A program made the translations under genes and the position numbers. The notes under the pieces were generated by a model. That model was not told where the DNA came from and ran no database searches. It saw only the letters and a list, made by a program, of their open reading frames with translations. Shown here piece after piece: positions 1 to 11,161 of a DNA stretch of 64,000 nucleotides. Where the stretch lies: contig CAMNJW010000002.1 in the NCBI GenBank assembly GCA_946541845.1, positions 1 through 64,000 on the forward strand. Direction: 5' to 3'. How positions within the stretch are numbered: position 1 is the stretch's first letter; every line of letters starts with the position of its first letter. This DNA is from an uncultured Methanobrevibacter sp. (GTDB taxonomy: Archaea; Methanobacteriota; Methanobacteria; Methanobacteriales; Methanobacteriaceae).

Positions 1-688
1 CTTCAACGGAATCGTCTACGGCAATGTAGTTTCCTTTACTTGAAGACATTTTAGCGTCACCGTCAAGACCATGCAACAATGGTGTGTGGATACAGACAGG
101 AACATTTTCACCAATCTTTTCTAGGTTTTCACGTGCTAACATTTGGATTTTTCTCTGTTCCATACCTCCAAGTGCAATGTCTACTTTAAGAGCCGCCATG
201 TCAACAGTCTGCATGATTGGATAAATTACACTAGCTACCTTTGGGTTGTCATCTGCACGGCTTACTTGGTCCATACTTCTTCTTGCTCTTTTCAATGTTG
301 TCATTGTAGCTAATTTATAAACTTTATCAGTGTAATCTGGTTCTAATTGGAAAGAGGATCCTAGAACATATTCTGTTGTTTCGTCAAGACCTAAAGCCTG
401 GAAACATTTTTTGTTGTACTCTGCGGTTTCAGCTATTTCTTCAACTGTTCCTTTTCCATTTAAAAATGCATGATAATCAGCTAATAAGATTTTAATTTTA
501 AAACCTAACTTTTGCAATTGTTTTAATTTCTGTACAGTTACAGCATGTCCCAGATGTATTTTACCGGAAGGTTCATAACCAGTATAAGCTATAGGTGCGT
601 CTTTTTCAAGAATTTCTTTTAACTCTTCGGTATCTATAACCTCTAGGGTTCCTTCTTCGATTAACTGAATTTTTTCTTCAATATTCAT
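1..688 (-). CDS. tyrS: Tyrosyl-tRNA synthetase, N-terminal part (runs off the window)
   Basis: Charges tRNA-Tyr with tyrosine in the cytoplasm. The visible residues are the N-terminal two thirds of an archaeal class I TyrRS: a Rossmann-type catalytic domain with the ATP-binding HLGHA version of the HIGH motif and, near the window edge, KMSSSKGN. The ATG at 688 is preceded on its strand by GTGAT, a Shine-Dalgarno match. The gene follows NMD3 with 8 bases between them and probably ends the aIF2-beta/NMD3/TyrS operon. The 3' end lies outside the window, so the C-terminal anticodon-binding part cannot be judged. Confidence 0.95.
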   Translation of the reverse strand, partial: MNIEEKIQLIEEGTLEVIDTEELKEILEKDAPIAYTGYEPSGKIHLGHAVTVQKLKQLQKLGFKIKILLADYHAFLNGKGTVEEIAETAEYNKKCFQALGLDETTEYVLGSSFQLEPDYTDKVYKLATMTTLKRARRSMDQVSRADDNPKVASVIYPIMQTVDMAALKVDIALGGMEQRKIQMLARENLEKIGENVPVCIHTPLLHGLDGDAKMSSSKGNYIAVDDSVE

Positions 689-696
689 TTTATCAC

Positions 697-1740
697 TTAG
701 TTTAGTAAATATGTGTAATTATCAATTCTAATAAGTTTGACTTCCTCGCCAATATTATAATCTTTAAATTCTTCCTTCATCTCCAAATCGACTGCTGAAT
801 AATCAACAGGGTCGAGAATTTGTAAAATCTGTGGAGATTTGGATATTACTGTTGTTGTTTCGATATCACTTGATTTTTTAATAAGCTCGATATCTTCCAT
901 ATTTTTCAGGGGGATGTTCTGCTTTTTGTTTGTCTTGATATCTTCTCCGACAACTCTATTTTTATCGATACCCTTGACTTGGATTATTTTGTCTTCAAAT
1001 TTCACAAAGTCATCAATTTCAAATTCAGGGATTCTTACTGAAATCCAAATTCTGTAAAGCCCTTTTCCGGTGGATTTGTCCTCACTAATCAGCCTTGGGG
1101 ATTCCTTTATCATTCCTCCAAACTCTTCCTTTAGAGCTTCTGCAACTTTTCTTCCAGACTTCAATGAACCTATGTAGTAATCATAACCTTCTTTAAGTTT
1201 AGCAATCTGCGGACAATATGCCAATTTGTCCCGTTTTGATTGTTTTACCAATGTTCTTTCAACTATTTCATCAGCTTTTGCATATTCTTCGGTTTTAATT
1301 TCTCTATTATCAGCTCTAAATTGAATAACTGCTTCATAATAACCGGATTGCACTTTGCTGCAAGTTGGACAAACGGTTTTTAGGATTTTGACTTCTGTTT
1401 CCTTGGTTTCTTCGATTTCAGTTCCTTCAACTTCACCTATGATTTCAACATAACATTCTGCTATGGTTCCTTTCATCTGATCGATTTCAAGGTTGACGAT
1501 TTCGTTTGAAACTTCATCGGCTATTTTTATGTTTCTCTCAAGTGCTCTGTAAATGATTTCTTCTTCGGGGATGAACTCTTCACTCCATTTTCCTTCTTCG
1601 AGTTTACTGTTACAATGGCTGCAGATTTGAACTTCGATTCTTTTTGGGAGTTCAATCATCTGAAAATCTTTTAAAAAACAGTCTATGCAAACGTCTCCAA
1701 CCATTTTTTTATCAGTACTTCCGCACTCTGGACAAAACAT
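697..1740 (-). CDS. NMD3-family protein (archaeal homologue of 60S export adaptor)
   Basis: 347-residue archaeal NMD3 homologue. Eukaryotic NMD3 binds the 60S subunit and acts in its export and maturation; the archaeal role is presumed to be large-subunit assembly. The N-terminus has a CPECG zinc-binding pair, further CxxC pairs follow at about residues 40 and 130, and a beta-rich C-terminal half follows. The frame stays open upstream to 1815, but that would overlap the aIF2-beta gene by 43 bases; the start at 1740 puts the CPECG motif next to Met1, as in family members. It sits between aIF2-beta and TyrRS on the same strand, which fits a translation-related operon. Confidence 0.85.
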   Translation of the reverse strand: MFCPECGSTDKKMVGDVCIDCFLKDFQMIELPKRIEVQICSHCNSKLEEGKWSEEFIPEEEIIYRALERNIKIADEVSNEIVNLEIDQMKGTIAECYVEIIGEVEGTEIEETKETEVKILKTVCPTCSKVQSGYYEAVIQFRADNREIKTEEYAKADEIVERTLVKQSKRDKLAYCPQIAKLKEGYDYYIGSLKSGRKVAEALKEEFGGMIKESPRLISEDKSTGKGLYRIWISVRIPEFEIDDFVKFEDKIIQVKGIDKNRVVGEDIKTNKKQNIPLKNMEDIELIKKSSDIETTTVISKSPQILQILDPVDYSAVDLEMKEEFKDYNIGEEVKLIRIDNYTYLLN

Positions 1741-1772
1741 AGTATCAATAAAAATAAGTAAAAAAGGTAAAA

Positions 1773-2180
1773 TTATAATGTTTTTAAAGGTGCTGTTGCA
1801 CCGCATGCAGCACATTTAAGTAAGAATATTCTACCTTCTCTGATAATTCTTGTATCTGGTCTGTTACATTCGTGGCAAATTACGTATTTGTCAACATAAT
1901 CTTCAATTCTTTCATTGATTAAGTAATGTGTAAATTTACCTTGTAAAATTGCTCTTTGACCTTCAATGTTTCCTGCAGTACCTAATTCTCTCATTAAAAA
2001 TTTTAATAAATGTTGAGGGTCTCTGTTTAAACCTTCTGCAACATCTTTAAAGTTTTTAATGAAAGTTCTATTACCTTGGATATCTGAATAAGCTTTAGGA
2101 ATTTTGAATCTTTTGTGTTCAAATACTTCAGGAGGTAATTGGTCTATTGCTCTTTCTAATAAATCTTCATATTTATCCAT
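1773..2180 (-). CDS. Translation initiation factor aIF2 subunit beta
   Basis: 135-residue beta subunit of archaeal initiation factor 2, the heterotrimer that brings Met-tRNAi to the small ribosomal subunit. An N-terminal helix is followed by the central alpha-beta domain (residues about 25-95) and a C-terminal zinc ribbon, with CHEC near 103 and CAAC near 124. Length and layout are normal for the family. A strong GGAGAGG Shine-Dalgarno site precedes the ATG at 2180. It is the first gene of a probable operon with NMD3 and TyrRS; the 125-base gap to MCM upstream could hold its promoter. Confidence 0.96.
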   Translation of the reverse strand: MDKYEDLLERAIDQLPPEVFEHKRFKIPKAYSDIQGNRTFIKNFKDVAEGLNRDPQHLLKFLMRELGTAGNIEGQRAILQGKFTHYLINERIEDYVDKYVICHECNRPDTRIIREGRIFLLKCAACGATAPLKTL

Positions 2181-2305
2181 ATTATCCTCTCCAAAAAATT
2201 AGTGTAAGTATAATATATTAAATTTTATTTTAATCATTTATTAATGTATTGTTATATTACAGTAATTTCCAAATAAAATTTTAAAAAATAAAAAAAGCGG
2301 GATAC

Positions 2306-4306
2306 TTATGCAAGTCTGAAGTATCCGTGACTTGGTTCATAAATGATTCCTTTTCGGACTAAGTTTCTGACAATTTGCTCTGTTTTATCTTCACTTACTC
2401 CGTATTTTTCACTCATGTTGGATAACAACACATTCATAGGTGCATTTCCAGCGTATTCCTCTTCGAGAAGCTTGATTTCTTCACTTACTCTTTGCATTTT
2501 GTCCCTATCTGATTTTGGTGTTGTACCACTTATGATGTCCACATCAATTTCACCGGTTTCCGGATCGACACCAACTGCTTTAAGACAAGCCATTTGCAAT
2601 CTGACTGCCTTTTCAGCATCTTCCTTATCTACTGTGTCCTTAAGTTTGATTTTAGCACTTGCTTCAGATAAACGGATGATAGCTTCTAATTGCCTTGCTG
2701 TAATCGGAACTGCTCCTTGCTCTTCTGGGTTGCTGTTCCTTGTGTTTACATAGAATTCCCTTAAAACTTCATTTGCCTCGTCTGTTAAATGAGGATTGAT
2801 GTTTTTACGGGCATACGCAATATATTTTCTAAGCAGGTCCGGTTCGATTTCATACTCAATAGTATTGTACTGGTGAGTTTTCAAAATGTGCTCCGCTAAT
2901 TTCGCATCTCCTTCCCTGCTTGGCTTATCTTCAATAACAAAGATTAAATCGAAACGAGAAATAATTGGAGCAGGCAAGTCAATTTGCTCTGCAAGAACTT
3001 TAAACTGGTCAAATCTTCCGAATTTAGGGTTTGCCGCTGCAAGAACAGAACATCTTGAGTTCAATGTTGCCATAATTCCTGCTTTTGCAATACTTACAGT
3101 CTGTTGTTCCAATGCCTCGTGGAGTGCTGAACGGTCTTCTGATCTCATCTTGTCCAATTCGTCAACACATACGTTACCTTGGTCACCAAGCACTAATGCA
3201 CCCGCTTCAAGAGACCATCCTCCGAGTTCATCTCTCACTGCAGCCGCAGTTAAACCTGCACCACTTGTACCTTTACCACTTGTATAGATACTTCTTGGCG
3301 CTAATCTTGAAACATATTTTAATATTTGAGATTTACCGATACCAGGGTCCCCTACAATTAGAATATGGATGTCTCCTCTTAATTTGGTTTCATCTTCGAG
3401 CTGTTTTGCAGCACCACCAAATAATTGAAGTGCAATAGCTTCTTTGACATCCCTATATCCTCTGATTGAAGGTGCGGTTGACTTGATGATTTTATCATAT
3501 ATGTGTGGATCTTTTGATAATTCAATAATCTTTTCCTCGTCCTCTTCGGAAAGTTGCAGTTCTTCAAATTCTTGTTCTAAAGGTTCGATATGGTTTACAT
3601 AAATGTAATTTTTGAATTTTCCACTTCTTTCTTCTCTGAATGTCCTTAAAGTTCCAGTAATTCTTACTTTGTCTCCAGGATTTAATTCATCTACTAAATC
3701 ATCTTCTAAAATCATTAACATTTGCTTAGGTTCAGTTCCTCCTGATAAATTTTCCAGTGGTTCCTGCATCCTTGCGGTCTGTGTGTCAATGTATTTTGAT
3801 TCTTCCTGGAGTAATCTAAAGGATCTTCCACCACATTCACTACAGAGTGACGGTTCTATAATCCTGCTTGCAGATGTCTGTTCAACTTCGTGCAGTCTCA
3901 TACATCCTCTACATTCAAATACACCGGTTTCAATACGTGGTCTGATTTCATCGGTTTTTCTTACAATACCGTCGGCTGCAACGAAAGTTCCGATGTATTT
4001 GCTTAAAAGGTCTTTTAAAGGTATTATGTTGGTGAGATTTTCAAAACGAATGTTTATGTCAGCATCCTTAACAAGAGGGTCGATGTTTTTGATAGCTATT
4101 TGAGCAGCATCAATAACTTCCTCTGGCTTGTCAATTAATAAATCCGCCAAGTCAGGATCAAACATTTCTAATGCCTGATAATCTACATTAAGTGATCGCT
4201 CATCAGGGTATTTTTCAAGTATTTTAAAAACATCGTCCTTATAGGATGTTGCAAAAAATTCTTCAAATTTTGCAATGGATGTTTGTGATTTAGTAGTAGA
4301 ATTCAT
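2306..4306 (-). CDS. mcm: Replicative DNA helicase MCM
   Basis: 666-residue minichromosome maintenance helicase, the hexameric 3'-5' motor of archaeal DNA replication. Visible parts are the N-terminal A and OB domains with a zinc finger (Cys132, Cys135, Cys155, Cys158), the AAA+ core with Walker A GDPGIGKS at 319-326, Walker B (VCVDELD), sensor 1 in the AAANPKFG stretch, the SRFD arginine finger, and a C-terminal winged helix. There is no intein and the length is normal. No Shine-Dalgarno site is evident before the ATG at 4306. Confidence 0.97.
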   Translation of the reverse strand: MNSTTKSQTSIAKFEEFFATSYKDDVFKILEKYPDERSLNVDYQALEMFDPDLADLLIDKPEEVIDAAQIAIKNIDPLVKDADINIRFENLTNIIPLKDLLSKYIGTFVAADGIVRKTDEIRPRIETGVFECRGCMRLHEVEQTSASRIIEPSLCSECGGRSFRLLQEESKYIDTQTARMQEPLENLSGGTEPKQMLMILEDDLVDELNPGDKVRITGTLRTFREERSGKFKNYIYVNHIEPLEQEFEELQLSEEDEEKIIELSKDPHIYDKIIKSTAPSIRGYRDVKEAIALQLFGGAAKQLEDETKLRGDIHILIVGDPGIGKSQILKYVSRLAPRSIYTSGKGTSGAGLTAAAVRDELGGWSLEAGALVLGDQGNVCVDELDKMRSEDRSALHEALEQQTVSIAKAGIMATLNSRCSVLAAANPKFGRFDQFKVLAEQIDLPAPIISRFDLIFVIEDKPSREGDAKLAEHILKTHQYNTIEYEIEPDLLRKYIAYARKNINPHLTDEANEVLREFYVNTRNSNPEEQGAVPITARQLEAIIRLSEASAKIKLKDTVDKEDAEKAVRLQMACLKAVGVDPETGEIDVDIISGTTPKSDRDKMQRVSEEIKLLEEEYAGNAPMNVLLSNMSEKYGVSEDKTEQIVRNLVRKGIIYEPSHGYFRLA

Positions 4307-4432
4307 TATCTATATTATTTTATTTTCATAGTTAAAAAGAATTTTGTTACTCCATTTGATAAGTAAAAATTATATACTAAAATTAATAGATAGTAATCTG
4401 ATAATTTTATTATTTATTTAAATGAGGGTAAT

Positions 4433-4852
4433 ATGAAAAAATCTAGACTAAGTTTATTTAAATCTACTTCTATGATGATTTCTGTTGTTGGAATCATAAT
4501 GATAATCTCAACAATCATTGTGGTGGCATATGTAGGATACAGTATGGTTTCTTCAGGCATTACAAATGAGATATCCTCTGGAACTCAATATGATGAACTT
4601 GCCGAGCTAAAAGCAGAATACGGAAATTTGTCTGTAAAGTTTGACAGTGTAAAGTCAACTTATTATGCTGGCGGCCCTGATGATGTTAAGACCTACAATG
4701 ATGCAAAGCTAGAGCTTACACGGGCAAATTCTGCCATTGAAAATGTTCAAAGTGCTTTGGATGCAGAAAAACCATCAAATGATGTTGACAGCAGAATTGA
4801 TTTCGCTAAAGAAAAGCTTGAATCTGCTAATAATGCATACAACAGTCTTTAA
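4433..4852 (+). CDS. Small membrane protein with C-terminal coiled coil
   Basis: 139-residue protein that I cannot assign to a characterised family. Residues 1-12 are basic, about 15-38 form one strongly hydrophobic transmembrane segment, and about 54-139 are predicted helical and coiled-coil, rich in Ala, Glu, Lys and Asp. By the positive-inside rule the coiled coil lies outside the membrane. The start has a good GAGGG site six bases upstream. It lies between divergently transcribed MCM and convergent rlmE, with only three bases between its stop and the rlmE stop. T-rich DNA just downstream probably serves as terminator on both strands. Confidence 0.7.
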   Translation: MKKSRLSLFKSTSMMISVVGIIMIISTIIVVAYVGYSMVSSGITNEISSGTQYDELAELKAEYGNLSVKFDSVKSTYYAGGPDDVKTYNDAKLELTRANSAIENVQSALDAEKPSNDVDSRIDFAKEKLESANNAYNSL

Positions 4853-4855
4853 ATA

Positions 4856-5488
4856 TTATTTTCTTTTTCTATTTTTTTTATGAGGCATATACTCTAAGCC
4901 TACAACATACATTTCAGAGCTTTTTTTACGTGATGATGCGGGTTTTGTGGTTCTCACATGTCTGAATTTACTTTTAAGTGAATCCAACATTTCCTTATAT
5001 TCAGGACCTTGGAATACTTTCATGACCAAGTTTCCTTTCGGTTCAAGGATATTTTCTGCTATTCCAATGACGGAATAGGTTAAATCGATTGACCTGAGCT
5101 GATCAATATTTTTAATTCCGCTAAGTGACGGTGATGCATCGGACATTACGACTTTCGCTTTTCCTCCGATGATTTTCATGATTTTTTCCTGAACTTCTGG
5201 GGTTGTGAAGTCTCCCCTGATTCCGTAATAGTTTTCCTCATGGAATTTCTTGAATCTGTTTAAATCCACTCCAACAACGATTCCTTCTTCGCCGACCTTT
5301 TCCAGTGCCACTTGTGACCAACCGCCGGGTGCAGCTCCAAGGTCTACAACAGTATTTCCCTGTTTGATTAATTTATATTTTTTATCGAGCTGTTTGAGCT
5401 TATAGGATGCTCTTGAACGGTATTCCTCTTTTTTTGCTCTTTTATAGTAAGGGTCATTATGCTTTTCAACTTGCCATCTGCTTCCCAT
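4856..5488 (-). CDS. rlmE: 23S rRNA 2'-O-methyltransferase, RlmE/FtsJ family
   Basis: 210-residue SAM-dependent RrmJ/FtsJ-type RNA methyltransferase, predicted to methylate the 2'-OH of a uridine in the 23S rRNA A-loop. The SAM-binding DLGAAPGGW motif is present. The family's K-D-K-E catalytic set is visible: the Lys in RASYKL, the Asp in MSDASPS, the Lys in NLVMKVF and the Glu in SSEMYV. The C-terminus is short and basic. The frame stays open upstream, but the Met at 5488, followed by GSRW, fits the family start and leaves one base after the stop of the phosphoesterase gene, so the two are probably cotranscribed. Confidence 0.92.
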   Translation of the reverse strand: MGSRWQVEKHNDPYYKRAKKEEYRSRASYKLKQLDKKYKLIKQGNTVVDLGAAPGGWSQVALEKVGEEGIVVGVDLNRFKKFHEENYYGIRGDFTTPEVQEKIMKIIGGKAKVVMSDASPSLSGIKNIDQLRSIDLTYSVIGIAENILEPKGNLVMKVFQGPEYKEMLDSLKSKFRHVRTTKPASSRKKSSEMYVVGLEYMPHKKNRKRK

Positions 5489-5489
5489 T

Positions 5490-6020
5490 TCAATCCCTCT
5501 TGTATTGGTCAAAGTCAAGTGCACTACATACTGGTGCGCCTATTTTAACGATTTCAACATCAACTTCCTTATTGTTAATTTCAAGTAACATTACGGTTCT
5601 ATCGGCTAATCTCGGCACTATTGGGCTTCCAGGATTAATGAGCAGCACACCATCTTTTTGTTCAATCTTTGGTTGGTGTGAGTGTCCTGAAACTAAAATG
5701 TCCACATTCAGTTCCTTTGCCAAATATAACAACTGGTCGGAATCTGCTCTCGGATAAACTTCTCCATGGATTAATCCGATTCTCAATCCTTCAGCTTCAA
5801 TAACTCTTGCTTTAGGTAAATCAATTCCATTGACTCTGTCCATATTTCCTTGAATTGCCATTACGGGAGCAATTTCCTCTAGTTCTTCAATCACTCTCGG
5901 TGATGTTAAGTCACCTGCATGCAATATTAAATCAACATCATTGAATGCCTCAATAACATTTTGAGGCAATACTTTTGCTCTATCTGGAATATGGGTGTCT
6001 GAAATTAAACCGATTAACAT
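5490..6020 (-). CDS. Metallophosphoesterase, YfcE/MJ0936 type
   Basis: 176-residue calcineurin-like phosphodiesterase. All metal-ligand blocks are visible: SDTH near the N-terminus, AGDLTS, GNMD, the His of IHGE and SGHSH. Related enzymes hydrolyse phosphodiester substrates using two Mn or Ni ions; the natural substrate is unknown. I take the ATG at 6020, after an AAAGGAT site on its strand, in preference to an in-frame TTG nine bases earlier. It lies immediately upstream of rlmE and likely shares its mRNA. Confidence 0.88.
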   Translation of the reverse strand: MLIGLISDTHIPDRAKVLPQNVIEAFNDVDLILHAGDLTSPRVIEELEEIAPVMAIQGNMDRVNGIDLPKARVIEAEGLRIGLIHGEVYPRADSDQLLYLAKELNVDILVSGHSHQPKIEQKDGVLLINPGSPIVPRLADRTVMLLEINNKEVDVEIVKIGAPVCSALDFDQYKRD

Positions 6021-6152
6021 ATTTTTCAATCCTTTCTATTCAATTTATTATATGTTTATTATCCTTTTTAATTATTTCAATTTTCAAATAAAAACTATTA
6101 TAAATTCAGAAAAATATATATAATATCATCATTCTTTTGAGGAGAAGATAAA

Positions 6153-7244
6153 ATGGGAGAAGTTAAAAAGGAAGATATTTTAGATATTTTGGCTAAATAC
6201 GACAAAAGTGAAATCACAATAGCTACTCTCGGAAGTCACACTTCTTTACATATTTTACAAGGTGCTAAAGAAGAAGGATTTAAAACAGCTATTGTATGTG
6301 AAAAGGGAAGAGAAGTTCCATATCAACGTTTTGGAGTTGCTGATGAATACATTATTGTCGATGAATTCAAAGACATTGTAAACGAGGATGTTCAACAACA
6401 ACTCAGAGATATGAACGCTATTGTTGTTCCTCATGGATCTTTTGTCGCATATGCCGGTTTGGATAATGTTGAAGATAAATTCAATGTTCCAATGTTCGGA
6501 AACAGGGATGTTTTAAGATGGGAAGCTGAAAGAGATAAGGAAAGAGCATTACTTGTTGAAGGTGGAGTTAGAATTCCATTCAAATACGATGGTCCTGAAG
6601 AAATCGACAGGCCGGTAATGGTCAAGTTCCCTGGTGCAAGAGGTGGAAGAGGTTACTTTGTTGCTTCATCAACCGAAGAGTTCAATGCAAAAATTGAAGC
6701 TATGAAAGCTCGTGGATGGTTAGAAGACAGTGACGTGGAAGCAGCACACATCGAAGAATATGTGTCTGGTTGTAACTACTGTATACACTATTTCTACTCA
6801 GCTCTTGAAGATAAAGTTGAATTAATGGGTATGGATACAAGATATGAATCCAGTATTGATGGATTTGTAAGAATGCCTGCAAAAGATCAATTGGACATTG
6901 ATTTAAGTCCTTCTTATGTTGTTACTGGAAACCACCCTGCTGTAATTCGTGAATCTTTACTCCCACAAGTATTCGATATGGCTGACAAATTAACAGAAAG
7001 TGCTAAAAAATTAGTTGCTCCTGGATTAAACGGTCCTTTCTGTATGCAAACATTAGTAAATGATAATTTAGAAGTAATTTGTTTTGAAATCAGTGCAAGA
7101 ACTGATGGTGGTACAAACACATTTATGGACGGTTCCCCTTACTCCTACTTAACATACGGAAAACCAATGAGTATGGGTAGAAGAATCGCTCTTGAAATTA
7201 AAAATGCAATAGAAAAAGATGAATTAGAAAAAATAATAACATAA
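6153..7244 (+). CDS. purP: Formate-dependent AICAR ligase PurP
   Basis: 363-residue 5-formaminoimidazole-4-carboxamide ribonucleotide synthetase. In archaea it replaces the folate-dependent PurH step of purine synthesis: formate and ATP formylate AICAR to FAICAR. It has an ATP-grasp-type fold, with a glycine-rich ATP loop (GARGGRG) near residue 160 and a C-terminal metal-site region that includes CFEISARTDGGTN. Length is normal. Promoter: an A/T-rich TATA box at about 6110-6124, then GGAG twelve bases before the ATG. It is flanked by oppositely transcribed genes, so it is monocistronic. A long T-rich stretch at 7250-7275 follows the stop. Confidence 0.96.
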   Translation: MGEVKKEDILDILAKYDKSEITIATLGSHTSLHILQGAKEEGFKTAIVCEKGREVPYQRFGVADEYIIVDEFKDIVNEDVQQQLRDMNAIVVPHGSFVAYAGLDNVEDKFNVPMFGNRDVLRWEAERDKERALLVEGGVRIPFKYDGPEEIDRPVMVKFPGARGGRGYFVASSTEEFNAKIEAMKARGWLEDSDVEAAHIEEYVSGCNYCIHYFYSALEDKVELMGMDTRYESSIDGFVRMPAKDQLDIDLSPSYVVTGNHPAVIRESLLPQVFDMADKLTESAKKLVAPGLNGPFCMQTLVNDNLEVICFEISARTDGGTNTFMDGSPYSYLTYGKPMSMGRRIALEIKNAIEKDELEKIIT

Positions 7245-7289
7245 ATTTAGTTATTATTTTTTACTTATTTTTTTTTAAATTTTAAGTGC

Positions 7290-7688
7290 CTATTTTTTCT
7301 TTTTGTTTTTTCCGATTTTTTGCTTTTTTTCATATTCTTCCAATGCTCTTACACGGTCTCTTTTAGCCCAAGCACCAACGAATCCGATAAATGCACCAAC
7401 AAGTAATATGATAACTGTAACACTTAATATTCCTGTTTCAGTTAAGAAAAAACCGTCAAATGTTCCCATATATCCTTGGAAGGTTAATACAATAATTGGT
7501 GTTGATGCAAGTGCTCCCATTATTGTTCCTAGCTTAATATTTTTCTGAGCATATCCTGCATATAACAATCCGATTGCTGCAAATGGGTACAGCCAATCGT
7601 TGAATTGCCATCCAAATAATATAAATGCTGCAGCTATGGCTGCTCCAAAGATTAATGCTTTTACATCGATATCAGGTAAAAATTTCAT
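7290..7688 (-). CDS. Small integral membrane protein, unknown function
   Basis: 132 residues with about four transmembrane segments (roughly 11-28, 29-47, 52-73 and 83-107) and a very basic C-terminal tail rich in Lys that should be cytoplasmic. I recognise no catalytic motif. It lies 16 bases after another small membrane protein on the same strand, so the two are probably expressed together. GGAGA precedes the start. Confidence 0.65.
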   Translation of the reverse strand: MKFLPDIDVKALIFGAAIAAAFILFGWQFNDWLYPFAAIGLLYAGYAQKNIKLGTIMGALASTPIIVLTFQGYMGTFDGFFLTETGILSVTVIILLVGAFIGFVGAWAKRDRVRALEEYEKKQKIGKNKKKK

Positions 7689-7704
7689 GTCATGTCTCCA
7701 AAAC

Positions 7705-8073
7705 TTATTTTTTAGAGGCCATCATGCCTCCAAATGCACCGGTAATTCCCATAACAATTGCATAATAAATCAGATAACCAATGACTGTTGTTATGCCTGT
7801 TAGTCCTGAAATTGTAAATCCGGTTAATCCGCCGAATATTCCGAATAGGCTGCCTCCCAATGTGGCAGCTAGGACAAATAATATTGCACTGATGATTGTG
7901 CCCAATGCTCCGGCAACGGCAGCATTCCACAATCCTCCAAGTGCACCATCATGCGCAATGTATCCGGTTATGAATCCGACTATCAATAATCCTACAAATT
8001 CATATTGTGAAAAGAATGATTTTACTATTACAGCTAATATGAAACCAATAAATACGGCATTCCATTTAGTCAT
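7705..8073 (-). CDS. Small membrane protein, DUF5518-like
   Basis: 122 residues, almost wholly hydrophobic, with four predicted transmembrane helices and many small residues (Gly and Ala), including GGSLFGIFGG. The pattern resembles the DUF5518 proteins common in Methanobacteriales, whose function is unknown; the family call is from memory of the pattern, not from a search. A GGTGAT site precedes the ATG at 8073. It lies downstream of the flavodoxin gene and upstream of a second small membrane protein, all on the minus strand. Confidence 0.7.
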   Translation of the reverse strand: MTKWNAVFIGFILAVIVKSFFSQYEFVGLLIVGFITGYIAHDGALGGLWNAAVAGALGTIISAILFVLAATLGGSLFGIFGGLTGFTISGLTGITTVIGYLIYYAIVMGITGAFGGMMASKK

Positions 8074-8093
8074 AATATCACCTTTTAATATAA

Positions 8094-8555
8094 TTATTTG
8101 ATGTTCTTAATAAAAGTATTTATTTTTTCGGTGGGGTTTTTAACATCTTTTGCATTCAAAAACATTGTTGAAACTTGTGTTTTTCCACTTACTTCAGCTA
8201 TTTTTTCCAATGCTTTTTCATATCCTCCACTGATACATGTACAAAAGGAAGCCATCTTTTTAATTTGGTCGTTATATTTGATTAGATAAGTGTAAACGGG
8301 TGTTGCCATGTTTGATGCCCAAACTGGAGTTCCAATAATTACCAAATCATAATCTGATGGATTTTTGGAAATTGGGTCAATATCGCTGGTTCTTCCCATT
8401 GAGGCATTCATTCCGCCTTTCATGTATCCGAGTCTTCCGTCATATTTTCCGCCGTCTGTTATTTCTTCAATGTCGCAGTCAAGCTCTTTTTGAAGCCTAT
8501 TTGCAATGTCTTTTGTAACATTGGTTCTTGAGTAGTATACGATTAAAGTTTTCAT
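8094..8555 (-). CDS. Flavodoxin
   Basis: 153-residue single-domain flavodoxin, an FMN-binding one-electron carrier. The N-terminal phosphate-binding loop (YYSRTNVTKDIA) follows the first beta strand at residues 4-8. A GTPVWASNM stretch matches the second FMN loop, and a CTCISGGYEKA stretch sits at the third. Length is normal for the short-chain type. Redox partners cannot be told from context: upstream is the Lhr helicase, ending 8 bases before this start, and downstream are two small membrane proteins. Confidence 0.88.
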   Translation of the reverse strand: MKTLIVYYSRTNVTKDIANRLQKELDCDIEEITDGGKYDGRLGYMKGGMNASMGRTSDIDPISKNPSDYDLVIIGTPVWASNMATPVYTYLIKYNDQIKKMASFCTCISGGYEKALEKIAEVSGKTQVSTMFLNAKDVKNPTEKINTFIKNIK

Positions 8556-8563
8556 CCTAACAC

Positions 8564-11161
8564 CTAGTAAATATCTTTTAGCTTGTCTTTTATTTGATCA
8601 AGTATTGCCTGATGCATTCTTTTTGTAAATTCTCCTTTGTCATTCTGATTCAAAACGTCTAAATATCCTTGTGAAACTAAGTTAAATGCGAATGGACTTG
8701 GAATAACTGTATCAATAGTTTTTATTTCCATTTCTTCCGTTGCAACCATATTAATAACTTTTAAGGCATTTTTTATATCCATATAATCTTCCAAAGCTTC
8801 TCTTCTTGCTTCTTTTAGAATTGAAAAGTTATCATCCATTTCCTGGACAAACTTCAACAATATCTTTCCGCGCACTTGCTGGCGGCCAACGGACTTTGAT
8901 TCACCTTTGTAGCGTCTTAAAGTCATCAGTGACCTTCCCGCACAATGCCTAAATCTTGAAGCCAATGTTTCTGTTTTATTCAATGAATTGATTAGGACTG
9001 TCTCGAAATTCTCAGGATTCAGCTCTTTAAATGATTCCAATCCTCCAATTTTCCCGTCGGAACTTAAATAAAAACCATTGTCTGAAATTGAAATGGTCAC
9101 GTTAATGTTATATTTTTGCGCCACGATGTATGCGACGGCACGTGACAGTGCGTCATTGACTTTTCTTCCAAACAATGAATGGAATATTACGAACCGTCTT
9201 CCTCCAAATCCTCTATAATATTCAATCAATAGGAGCCTGTTGCTTGGTATTTTAGCATATTTGTACTGTTCAACGAAATATTCATAGATTGAATTGGCGG
9301 CGAAATCATCAACATAGAGATAATCATAAATGAATTCCATGATCTCTTCCTTGCTGCGTCTGTATTCGAACTTGGTTTCCATATGGGACCTGAACCTTTG
9401 GATGTCCATTGCAAGGTCAAAGGATAATGGAAGCTGCTGTGAAAACCAGGATGGAATTGTAGGCGGTCCGCTTGCAGGAGTCACATTTATTGTCATTCCC
9501 TTTCCATAGTTGAAGCGGTATGTTCTTCCGCCTAAAACGAATGTGTCTCCTTTTTTGAGTCTTTCTAAAAATGTCTCTTCAATTTTTCCAACTGTTTCAC
9601 CATCGCATTTTACCAAAACTCCTGAACTGTCAGGGATTGTTCCAATATTTGTTGAATAAAGCATTCTGGCCAGTTTTCCACGTTTTCCAAATGTTTTCTG
9701 TTCATAGTCAATCCAGATTTTTGCATAAACGTATCTTTCTTCCAGTTCAGGATATTCTCCTGCCATGTAACTCAAAACATCCTCATAATCGTCCCTTGAC
9801 AGGTCTTTATAGCAGTAACTTTTCCTGATTACGTCATATGCATAATCAATATCCCATGGATTTTCAATGCTCATTCCGTAGATATGCTGGGCCAAAACAT
9901 CCAGACAATTTGTTGGAATGCTGATCTTGTCAATCTTTCCTTCTTTAGCATTTTTCAGTAAAACTGAACACTCAACCAAATCGTCACGGTTTGTTACGAT
10001 AATTCTTCCTTTTGACTTTTCATGCAATTTGTGCCCGCTTCTTCCGATTCTTTGAAGTGCTCTTGCAACTGACTTCGGGGAGTTTATCAAAACGACAAGG
10101 TCAATATATCCAATGTCAATACCCAATTCCAGTGAAGTTGAAGACACAACGGCCTTGAGTTTGCCCTCTTTTAGTTTGTTTTCCGTTTCCAGACGCACTT
10201 CTTTTGAAAGTGAAGAATGGTGAGCCATAATGTTTGAGTCATTATAATTCATTGGATACATTTTCTTTAAGTTATAAACGAATCTCTCGGTTCCGCTTCT
10301 TGTGTTTGTAAATATTAATGTTGTTTTGTTTTCCTGAATCAAATCATCCAGGAGATCATACATTCCAAGGCGAGTGTCCTCTTCATCAGCAAGCACAATG
10401 TCACTTACAGGACACATTACTTCCATATCCAGTTCCTTTAGATAATTTATGTTGACTATCTTGCAGCTTCGCCCGACTCCGTATTCATATCCTACGAGAA
10501 ACTTGGCAACTTCTTCAAGAGGGCTTACTGTTGCGGATAAACCGATTCTTGTGAATTGTCCAACAAGATGCTGCAATCTCTCCAGGGACAAACTTAAATG
10601 GACTCCCCTTTTATTTTCTGCTAATGAGTGGATTTCATCAATGATGACGTATTTCACTCCGCTTAGTTTTTCCCTGAACTTCGGAGCAACTAGCAGGATT
10701 GACAATGTTTCGGGGGTTGTAATGAGGATATGTGGTGGCTTTTTAAGCATTTTTTGCCTTTGGTATTGTGTTGTGTCACCTGTCCTCACGGCCTTTCTTA
10801 TTCCAAGATCTCTTCCTGCTATTTTCTCTATTCCTTCAAGAGGTTCATCTAAATTCTTCTCAATATCGTTATCCAAAGCTTTTAGGGGAGAGATGTAAAT
10901 GCAGTATACTTTGTCCTCTAGCTGGTCTTTCTCGGCGAGTGCTGTAAGCTCACTAATGACGGATAGAAATGCAGTTAATGTTTTACCGGAACCGGTTGGC
11001 GATGAGATGAGTATATTGTTTTTCTTATGTATGTCCATGATTGATTTTTTTTGAGCAGGTGTGAAATCTTCAAATCGTGAATCAAACCACTGCCTGACCC
11101 ATGGATGAAGTATTTTAAAAATTTGCTTTTTTGAATAGATTTTTTCCTGTTCTTCAATCAT
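8564..11161 (-). CDS. lhr: Lhr-family DEAD/DEAH-box helicase
   Basis: 865-residue large helicase-related protein, a superfamily 2 3'-5' helicase linked to DNA repair and recombination restart. Visible parts are Walker A (SSPTGSGKT) near residue 54, the DEIH Walker B box with the Lhr-typical HSLAENKRG after it, a RecA2 domain with the [12 protein letters not shown] motif VI, then the winged-helix and Lhr-core C-terminal domains. Length matches the archaeal Lhr core without the bacterial C-terminal extension. The upstream region holds one of the window's three 16-bp palindromes (11235-11250). GGTAAC precedes the start. Confidence 0.92.
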   Translation of the reverse strand: MIEEQEKIYSKKQIFKILHPWVRQWFDSRFEDFTPAQKKSIMDIHKKNNILISSPTGSGKTLTAFLSVISELTALAEKDQLEDKVYCIYISPLKALDNDIEKNLDEPLEGIEKIAGRDLGIRKAVRTGDTTQYQRQKMLKKPPHILITTPETLSILLVAPKFREKLSGVKYVIIDEIHSLAENKRGVHLSLSLERLQHLVGQFTRIGLSATVSPLEEVAKFLVGYEYGVGRSCKIVNINYLKELDMEVMCPVSDIVLADEEDTRLGMYDLLDDLIQENKTTLIFTNTRSGTERFVYNLKKMYPMNYNDSNIMAHHSSLSKEVRLETENKLKEGKLKAVVSSTSLELGIDIGYIDLVVLINSPKSVARALQRIGRSGHKLHEKSKGRIIVTNRDDLVECSVLLKNAKEGKIDKISIPTNCLDVLAQHIYGMSIENPWDIDYAYDVIRKSYCYKDLSRDDYEDVLSYMAGEYPELEERYVYAKIWIDYEQKTFGKRGKLARMLYSTNIGTIPDSSGVLVKCDGETVGKIEETFLERLKKGDTFVLGGRTYRFNYGKGMTINVTPASGPPTIPSWFSQQLPLSFDLAMDIQRFRSHMETKFEYRRSKEEIMEFIYDYLYVDDFAANSIYEYFVEQYKYAKIPSNRLLLIEYYRGFGGRRFVIFHSLFGRKVNDALSRAVAYIVAQKYNINVTISISDNGFYLSSDGKIGGLESFKELNPENFETVLINSLNKTETLASRFRHCAGRSLMTLRRYKGESKSVGRQQVRGKILLKFVQEMDDNFSILKEARREALEDYMDIKNALKVINMVATEEMEIKTIDTVIPSPFAFNLVSQGYLDVLNQNDKGEFTKRMHQAILDQIKDKLKDIY

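Noticed and set aside
1741-1815. N-terminal extension of NMD3 upstream to 1815
   Set aside because: It would overlap the aIF2-beta coding region and the extra residues are hydrophobic and unlike the family, whose start coincides with the CPECG motif at 1740.
2343-4103. Open frames on the plus strand opposite MCM
   Set aside because: Antisense shadows of the MCM gene; composition is Ser/Leu-rich with no motif and no ribosome-binding site.
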